Part shown: one piece after another, positions 6,137-10,138 of the stretch
Numbering within the stretch: position 1 is the first letter of the stretch
Layout of the letters: each line of letters opens with the position of its first letter
From: Actinomycetota bacterium
GTDB lineage: Bacteria; Cyanobacteriota; Vampirovibrionia; Obscuribacterales; Obscuribacteraceae
DNA length: 10,138 bases
Direction: 5' to 3'
Assembly: GCA_903970355.1 (NCBI GenBank)
Contig: CAJCIF010000053.1
Span: 1 to 10,138, forward strand
Program-made: the position numbers and the translations under genes
The notes under the pieces: model-generated
The model's input: the letters and a program-made list of their open reading frames with translations, nothing else
What the model was told of the DNA's origin: nothing
Databases searched by the model: none

Positions 6137-6970
6137 CTATGCCGCCGCATCGATGGCTTGCGACCTATTTTCGATCTCGTGGTTGATATCCGGAATCATC
6201 TGCTCGAGGTCGCTAACCTGAGCTGAGATTGAGCGGACATTTTCGAGGCTACCGTGAGCGGCGCGCCAAAGTTCGGCGACTCTTCTCACGAATGGTTCGC
6301 TCGGGTATGTTTCATCCAGAACGCATGCAAAAGCAGCAAGCAGCTCGCCGCGCTCCGTGAAGATTTGCTCCCAACTCCCTTCGTATTCGACAAGATCTTC
6401 CGCCAGGTTCGCACACCCACGTAATGCATCGATTAAGAGGGGATAGGCGATTTCGATCGGATGATCTACCTGCATCTTTCCGTTTCCGTCCTGAGAAGCG
6501 ATGTACTCAGTAACGAATGGAAGGAGTTGAGCGCGTTGTCCGAGTTGTTTGGCCGTACCGTGCAGATTCTTTCTTGCCAAAAAGGAGAGGTCCTGACCGG
6601 CAAGAATAACGATAGCGATTTCCCGAAAACAACTTTCTAAGGCGCGGATTTGGGAGTGCTGCGGCATTCTCAGAAGTGTTTCCGCATCGAGGCATACTGG
6701 CACGATTTCACGCCGCAAAGGTTGTTTAGGGCGAGACGATTTCTCAACCGCGCGGCTTTGCCATGAAAGCAAAGTCATACCAGCCTGGAACATCCAGAAA
6801 CCGAAAAGCGCCCACCGCAAGAGAAGTTCGTTCAGACCGTCGCCCAATCTGAATAACGATAAGAAGACCGCGATCGCTATGTTTAGATAGCGCAATGGGC
6901 GATCTTGAGTGTTTACGACGACAGCTAGACCCACACCAAGGATCATTGCCGCAAACATTTGAATATGCAC
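6137..6970 (-). CDS. Three-helix membrane protein with helical cytoplasmic domain, 277 aa
   Basis: The GTG start at 6970 is preceded by a near-ideal AAAGGAG seven bases away; the next candidate, an ATG four codons on, has no such site. Hydrophobic stretches at about 3-20, 28-41 and 52-70 look like three transmembrane helices. A basic linker follows (about 72-88, with SSRPKQPLRRE). The remaining 190 residues are helical and soluble, ending in a likely coiled coil (about 240-270, LENVRSISAQVSDLEQMIPD onward). There is no enzyme motif, and I do not recognise the family. It appears to be the first gene of a minus-strand operon with the Nudix-like protein and the lysine-tailed membrane protein, so it may anchor a small complex at the membrane. 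That role is inference from gene order only. Confidence 0.8.
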   Translation of the reverse strand: MHIQMFAAMILGVGLAVVVNTQDRPLRYLNIAIAVFLSLFRLGDGLNELLLRWALFGFWMFQAGMTLLSWQSRAVEKSSRPKQPLRREIVPVCLDAETLLRMPQHSQIRALESCFREIAIVILAGQDLSFLARKNLHGTAKQLGQRAQLLPFVTEYIASQDGNGKMQVDHPIEIAYPLLIDALRGCANLAEDLVEYEGSWEQIFTERGELLAAFACVLDETYPSEPFVRRVAELWRAAHGSLENVRSISAQVSDLEQMIPDINHEIENRSQAIDAAA

Positions 6971-6977
6971 GTTCCTG

Positions 6978-6984
6978 CTCCTTT
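6978..6984 (-). promoter_or_regulatory. Strong ribosome binding site choosing a GTG start
   Basis: On the minus strand AAAGGAG lies seven bases before the GTG at 6970. This is the best Shine-Dalgarno match in the window and suggests efficient translation of the first gene of the cluster. Confidence 0.75.
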
Positions 6985-7302
6985 CGATAACACCGCCCGG
7001 CCATGTTTAAGAACACGCGTCCGCGCAGAGTGGCGTACACCTCTCATGTGGCTCTCTTCGCAAATCGATTTACGTTGATTGACGTGTTGCGATGGGACTC
7101 TCCATGGGGTGAAAATGTATATCTTTCAGTCCTAACAAAGGAGCTCGTCAATTTGGAATGGTCTGCAAGGCATGGTGACCAGATTCTTTGCTGAATAGCT
7201 ATAACGAGATATACAGTCAGGCCGGCAGGGGGAGCACAATTTTCAGGGGTTAAGCATTCTGGTATCGCCGGCGGTGCCTGCTTGGGCAAATTTTTTTAAA
7301 GC
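6985..7302. other. Intergenic region upstream of the membrane-protein operon
   Basis: No convincing gene is seen. Frames on the plus strand (7003-7194) and minus strand (7044-7289, TTG start) lack ribosome binding sites and have no family-like features. As the space before the operon at 6970, it should hold its promoter. One weak minus-strand candidate is TTGTGC, 18 bases, then TGTATA, between about 7207 and 7240. It differs from consensus and is not claimed as certain. A run of seven T lies at 7291-7297. Confidence 0.4.
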
Positions 7303-7352
7303 GATATCCGTCGGACTGGTTGAGTGGAACCCAGCCAGTCCGAACAGATATC
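7303..7352 (-). terminator. Long hairpin after the 107-aa gene, probable terminator
   Basis: CGGACTGGTTG (7312-7322) pairs with CAGCCAGTCCG (7332-7342), 11 bp with one G·U. GATATC (7303-7308) pairs with GATATC (7347-7352) outside a small internal loop. It begins six bases past the minus-strand stop. The minus-strand tail reads GCTTT, then seven A, then TTT, so the T-tract is poor. The strength of the stem and its position support termination. Confidence 0.5.
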
Positions 7353-7357
7353 AGGTA

Positions 7358-7681
7358 TCAAGCAATTTTGATAACCAATTTTTGACCAGATTGTAGGCAA
7401 TCTTGATCCGTGGACCATCTCAACTCCAGTTCAAAACCACGTTTGCGCAGTAAGGCATTGGCTGCGCGTATGACGTCTTGGTTGTGAGGCTTTGCCGGCG
7501 AAAACTCAACTTCATTGGCCCAGGTTATCTCAGTTTGCTCCGTGAGGGCCAAACAAAACGTGTAGAGATCGTAGGCGAGCTGCTCCAAGAAGCGGCTCGG
7601 GGTAGGGTGAGCTGTCTTTTGTTCGATGCGTTTGACACGAAAGACAGCAATACTAACTACAATGTTTGTAGGCTGTTCCAT
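7358..7681 (-). CDS. Hypothetical protein, 107 aa
   Basis: The ATG at 7681 follows a purine-rich GAGAG about six bases upstream. The predicted product is a small soluble alpha/beta protein: a strand at 7-17 (IVVSIAVFRVK), a helix around 30-48 (RFLEQLAYDLYTFCLALTE), a second helix near 69-80 (DVIRAANALLRKRG) and closing strands (FELELRW, KLVIKIA). There is no signal peptide, membrane span or recognised motif. It lies 91 bases downstream of the Cas4-like nuclease gene on the same strand and may share its transcript. The long hairpin immediately after its stop would end that unit. I do not recognise a family. A plus-strand frame across the same bases (7478-7804) has no ribosome binding site and looks like a shadow. 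Confidence 0.65.
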   Translation of the reverse strand: MEQPTNIVVSIAVFRVKRIEQKTAHPTPSRFLEQLAYDLYTFCLALTEQTEITWANEVEFSPAKPHNQDVIRAANALLRKRGFELELRWSTDQDCLQSGQKLVIKIA

Positions 7682-7772
7682 GACTTACTCTCTACTGGTT
7701 ATGACGGTGCGGGGTTGACGGGAAACGAAATATCTCTCGCTCCACGCCAACACTCGCAACATCGAGCCTGTC

Positions 7773-8576
7773 CTATGCAGTTACCTCCGCCATCTTGCCG
7801 TTGAGCACGGAATCGAGGGTGAAGGGAATAGCGTTCTCGTTGCCAAAAACAAACCGCTGGCCATCCTTGCATCCGACCATAAACGGACAGCGATTGCATT
7901 GGGGACCGTTTGTCGCACGGACTGTCTGGGTCGTAATTTCCTCCTGTAGTTGTTGCAGATAAGCGCGGCACCGGCCCAACTTGGCATTGAAACCGGCTTC
8001 GGAAGTGTCGAAATACTCGTGCCAGAGATACGCTCCGGGAGCAGGCTTGTCGCCTTTGACGGCTGGTCGCTTGACCACCATGCGAACGGCTTTCGCTTTT
8101 TCGCCCTTGGCACGGAGATTCAGCCCGACCACAAGACCTTTGAAGTGCATTCGCTCCTTCTGTGTCCGGCTTACATCACCTTCTTCCAAGATCTCGTAGA
8201 TGGTCACGACCTTGCCGTCGTCTTCAACGATGACATCAGCGGCGTAGGGCCGGCCGATAACATCGTCAAACCAGGTGACATGCCGAGTCTCCATTTCAGC
8301 GGGTAGTACATCTCTGGTGCCTTTTGCCACTGAAGCGATGTGCTGGAAGGCGCCATCGCGAAGACGGTCGGGGAGAGTTGCAACGGACTTCCGAATGGCA
8401 GCATCTCCTGCACGCAAATCCGGGCTGTCGAGAACCTTCAGGACGGCGTGATGTGTGACTCGATGCACGAGAATGTCATCGGGCGGTACTTGCGAGTCAC
8501 CAAGCATGTAGTGAGCCGTGCGTTTCCGACATTTTCCGGGATTGATTGTGCTCCAATAAATTGCCTGCGGTTCCAT
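7773..8576 (-). CDS. Cas4/RecB-like PD-(D/E)XK nuclease-family protein with Fe-S cysteines
   Basis: The 267-aa product resembles Cas4 and other RecB-type PD-(D/E)XK nucleases, which process DNA ends and carry a 4Fe-4S cluster held by one N-terminal and three C-terminal cysteines. Here Cys16 (STINPGKCRKRTAHYML) and Cys227, Cys230 and Cys236 (CNRCPFMVGC) fit that pattern. The core strand pair is visible as YAADVIVEDDGKVVTIYEIL: Asp114 and Glu128 match the two acidic ligands, but the usual lysine two residues after the glutamate is Leu130. The following helix has Lys140 and Lys146, either of which could stand in for it. The ATG at 8576 has GGAGAGG about four bases upstream. No cas1, cas2 or CRISPR repeats are present, so it is not part of a visible CRISPR locus. 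It may be a diverged or non-catalytic member. The family is fairly likely, activity uncertain. Confidence 0.75.
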   Translation of the reverse strand: MEPQAIYWSTINPGKCRKRTAHYMLGDSQVPPDDILVHRVTHHAVLKVLDSPDLRAGDAAIRKSVATLPDRLRDGAFQHIASVAKGTRDVLPAEMETRHVTWFDDVIGRPYAADVIVEDDGKVVTIYEILEEGDVSRTQKERMHFKGLVVGLNLRAKGEKAKAVRMVVKRPAVKGDKPAPGAYLWHEYFDTSEAGFNAKLGRCRAYLQQLQEEITTQTVRATNGPQCNRCPFMVGCKDGQRFVFGNENAIPFTLDSVLNGKMAEVTA

Positions 8577-8916
8577 AAAACCTCTCCGCTAGTTTGAGTT
8601 AAAGGGAAGCAAGTTTGTCCGAGAGGGCAAACCTACCGATGGAGACGTGCTTGTTTATGCAGCAGTTCAGCTGTCTGGCAGCAACCAAATTTCAACAAAG
8701 AATAACTAGAGGTAACTGATTTCCGAACAACGAACAACTGCAAAAGCACATAAGACCACCATGCCTGTAAGAACCGTCTATTGCAAGAACTTCAAAGAGC
8801 GCAACACTTTTTCCTAAATTGCAACGCGCGCGTAACCGAAACCGCTGCAATTCAAAGCCCAAAAAGTGCAAAAAGGAGCCAGAAATTGGCGGAGTTAGCG
8901 CAAATAATCAAACTGC
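8577..8916. other. Stretch without a supported gene
   Basis: This is the space between two minus-strand genes and should contain the nuclease promoter. A weak hairpin pairs GTTTG and CC (8613-8620, one bulged T) with GGCAAAC (8626-8632). AATTGCA (8817-8823) and TGCAATT (8846-8852) form a 7-bp inverted repeat, not beyond chance. A plus-strand frame from a TTG at 8781 to 8993 gives a Lys/Gln-rich product but has no ribosome binding site and runs into the opposite gene. Confidence 0.4.
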
Positions 8917-9108
8917 CTAAAAGCCAGGTGGACCAACGAAAGTCCAAACACAAAGATATAGCCCGACAACTACTCCAGCTATGCCGAATATAACGGACTG
9001 AAACGCTGCTCGCTGGCCTTCCATGGATTGAAAAGCAAAGGTCAAACCGCCGCCCACAAAAATGGCGCCAACGGCAAACATCATAAATCTCTCTGCAAAG
9101 TCTTCCAT
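8917..9108 (-). CDS. Small two-helix membrane protein, 63 aa
   Basis: The short frame has two clear transmembrane segments: about residues 8-26 (FMMFAVGAIFVGGGLTFAF) and about 36-57 (AFQSVIFGIAGVVVGLYLCVW). A short polar loop with QSMEGQRA joins them, forming a helical hairpin with both ends on the same side. The regular alternation of hydrophobic helices and polar turn is not expected of a shadow frame. The ATG at 9108 has only a weak AAAGAA upstream. No named family is recognised. Glycine-rich helices suggest tight helix packing, perhaps in an oligomer. It follows the DUF2939-like gene by 84 bases on the same strand and could be co-transcribed with it. Confidence 0.72.
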   Translation of the reverse strand: MEDFAERFMMFAVGAIFVGGGLTFAFQSMEGQRAAFQSVIFGIAGVVVGLYLCVWTFVGPPGF

Positions 9109-9192
9109 AGTTCTTTAAGAAACCAGCCGGTTGATCCTGACTGCAATTCTAGACACTCAAGAAGTTTCTGAAAATGGCAGAAATACGCGGAT

Positions 9193-9822
9193 TTACAATT
9201 TTTGCAAAGTGGATTGGTCGCTTTGTTCGCGAACATGAGCGGTTTCCCATTCGATTATCTTGGCTGAAATGGTTGGGAAATTTGTAATTTCAGCAAGGCG
9301 CCAGTAGCCCCCGACATCGCGCATCTTTACCTCAACAGTAAGGTCCTTGTCGTAGACCTGGTTGTGAAACTGTAAACCTAGAAGCGCCACCTTCCCATCT
9401 TTTCGGTCGTATTCAATGCCTTTGAAAGCATGCTTTCGAAAACCAAAGCGATGGTCTACGTTACTGAGAGAAATCTTGTTGTCATCGGCTGATTCCTTGC
9501 GGACAAACTCTCCTGTTTCGACAAAATGATTGATTTGTTCTTTGGCTGTTTTGACAAGGTCTGTTTTGAAGAATCCAACAAAACCAGCAACCATCCATTT
9601 ACCCAAAACGCTTGGCCCGCATATATCTTGCATCGGTTTCGCCAATAGATCGTCAACTATTCCGGAAGCAAGGGATTCAGTGTCTACGTATTTTTGAAAC
9701 TTGGCGAGATCATGCTCGCGCACCGCATTACGAACTTCACGCATGGCAAATTCCGGCGTGGTAGTCCAATACCAGTAACCTAATCCGCCTAAGATCGCCA
9801 AAAGCACCAGAATCCGAAACAT
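9193..9822 (-). CDS. Membrane-anchored DUF2939-like protein
   Basis: The 209-aa product starts with a hydrophobic anchor (residues 1-19, MFRILVLLAILGGLGYWYW), so most of it should face outside the cytoplasm. Directly after comes TPEFAMREVRNAVREHDLAKFQKYVDTESL. This matches the beginning of DUF2939 domains as I know them: a helix in which an 'A/V-x-x-x-D' element leads to a 'K-Y-V-D' step. The domain's role is unknown. The C-terminal half (about 125-195) alternates strands and ends in an amphipathic helix; the YWRLAEITNF segment resembles the last strand of NTF2/SnoaL-type folds, which is inference. The ATG at 9822 is preceded by GAGG about seven bases away. The gene lies 53 bases downstream of a possible 48-codon frame and upstream of the two-helix membrane protein. 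Confidence 0.85.
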   Translation of the reverse strand: MFRILVLLAILGGLGYWYWTTTPEFAMREVRNAVREHDLAKFQKYVDTESLASGIVDDLLAKPMQDICGPSVLGKWMVAGFVGFFKTDLVKTAKEQINHFVETGEFVRKESADDNKISLSNVDHRFGFRKHAFKGIEYDRKDGKVALLGLQFHNQVYDKDLTVEVKMRDVGGYWRLAEITNFPTISAKIIEWETAHVREQSDQSTLQKL

Positions 9823-9875
9823 TCATCTCCCTCTCATGAGCTGAGCTAACACAATTATCAATGCGTTGCGTAAGC

Positions 9876-10022
9876 TCAGAATGACGGCGGCTTAATGTTG
9901 CTCCTGGCCGGCGCTCCTTTCATGCCACCAAGTATGGTAGCTAACAATAATATTCCTTTTCGATTGGAGCTGTTCGCAGGGGCAAAGCAGAGCAATGCCC
10001 CCGCGATAGCTGAGGATTTCAT
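9876..10022 (-). CDS. Possible 48-aa small protein overlapping the upstream gene by ATGA
   Basis: An ATG at 10022 overlaps the stop of the incoming minus-strand gene as ATGA and runs 48 codons to a TGA at 9876-9878. The predicted product has a moderately hydrophobic N-terminus (SSAIAGALLCFAPA), a second hydrophobic stretch (GILLLATILGGM) and a basic tail. A GAGGA sits directly against the ATG, too close for normal initiation, although coupled re-initiation would not need ideal spacing. No family is recognised. Length and composition alone do not exclude a chance frame; the overlap is the main reason to list it. Confidence 0.25.
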   Translation of the reverse strand: MKSSAIAGALLCFAPANSSNRKGILLLATILGGMKGAPARSNIKPPSF

Positions 10023-10138
10023 TCCTCGTTTTCCAACCAAACAAGACGATCGGGCAGTTGCTCGAGATTCAAGCGCACCACACCAATCGCAATACGAGTA
10101 GGGATCTGTCCACCCAACTCGGATGCCACCTGTTCAGG
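10019..10138 (-). CDS. C-terminal end of an unidentified protein (5' part outside window)
   Basis: The minus-strand frame is open from the right edge to a TGA at 10019-10021 and gives 39 residues. The sequence looks coding: PEQVASELGGQIPTRIAIGV, then VRLNLEQLPDRLVWLENEE. It combines an amphipathic helix, a strand (RIAIGVVRLNL) and a short helix, without low-complexity bias. This is too little to assign a family. The plus-strand frame across the same bases (9895-10101) is less protein-like. Its stop overlaps the start of a possible 48-codon gene. Confidence 0.6.
   Translation of the reverse strand, partial: PEQVASELGGQIPTRIAIGVVRLNLEQLPDRLVWLENEE

Noticed and set aside
7044..7289. Minus-strand frame of 81 codons with a TTG start
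   Set aside because: No ribosome binding site, irregular Pro/Cys-rich composition, and it occupies the likely promoter region of the downstream operon.
8781..8993. Plus-strand frame of 70 codons with a TTG start and a Lys/Gln-rich product
   Set aside because: No ribosome binding site, and its last 77 bases run against the better supported two-helix membrane protein gene.
9127..9139. CCGGTTGATCCTG, identical to a stretch at the 5' end of archaeal and eukaryotic small-subunit rRNA
   Set aside because: The match stops after 13 bases and the following sequence does not resemble rRNA. It lies in a short gap between two protein genes and is best seen as chance.
9895..10101. Plus-strand frame of 68 codons
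   Set aside because: The minus strand here carries the C-terminus of a coding-like frame that runs off the window; the plus-strand product has no structure-like pattern.

Overview
The window is a bacterial chromosomal segment of moderate GC. Genes use ATG, GTG and probably TTG starts, and several have AAAGGA/AAGGAG ribosome binding sites. Signal peptides and N-terminal membrane anchors are common. The lineage cannot be fixed from sequence alone. The gene mix (DUF6745 tail, secreted SGNH esterase, DUF2939-like protein, many orphan membrane proteins) fits an environmental bacterium such as Planctomycetota or Cyanobacteriota/Melainabacteria, but this is a guess. No mobile element, CRISPR array, tRNA or rRNA was seen.

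Left part (1-4110). The window opens inside the 3' end of a DUF6745-like gene, followed by a hairpin terminator. A secreted SGNH/GDSL esterase is encoded on the minus strand, divergent from a 433-aa anchored helical HEAT-like protein. That protein's gene ends in a very strong intrinsic terminator with a perfect 14-bp stem. About 500 bp without a convincing gene follow. The last 150 bp fold into three successive hairpins, the third terminator-like, just 16 bases before a small 2OG-Fe(II) oxygenase gene. This looks like a structured RNA leader or a small RNA.

Right part (4258-10138). Every supported gene lies on the minus strand. Read in transcription order from the right edge, they are: the C-terminus of an unidentified protein, a possible 48-aa product overlapping it, a membrane-anchored DUF2939-like protein, a two-helix 63-aa membrane protein, a Cas4/RecB-like nuclease with an Fe-S cysteine set but no canonical catalytic lysine, and a 107-aa orphan. 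A long hairpin lies just after the orphan. Then comes a likely operon: a three-helix membrane protein, a degenerate Nudix-like protein, a single-helix protein with a lysine-rich tail, and, beyond two strong hairpins, a pair of small genes joined by an ATGA overlap. The two halves converge at about 4105-4257.

The most interesting places are the structured leader before the oxygenase (3188-3337), the orphan membrane/Nudix-like/ATGA-coupled cluster (4258-6970) with its 13-bp hairpin, and the nuclease with the altered active site. Functional links between these genes are inference; only their order, spacing and overlaps are directly visible.
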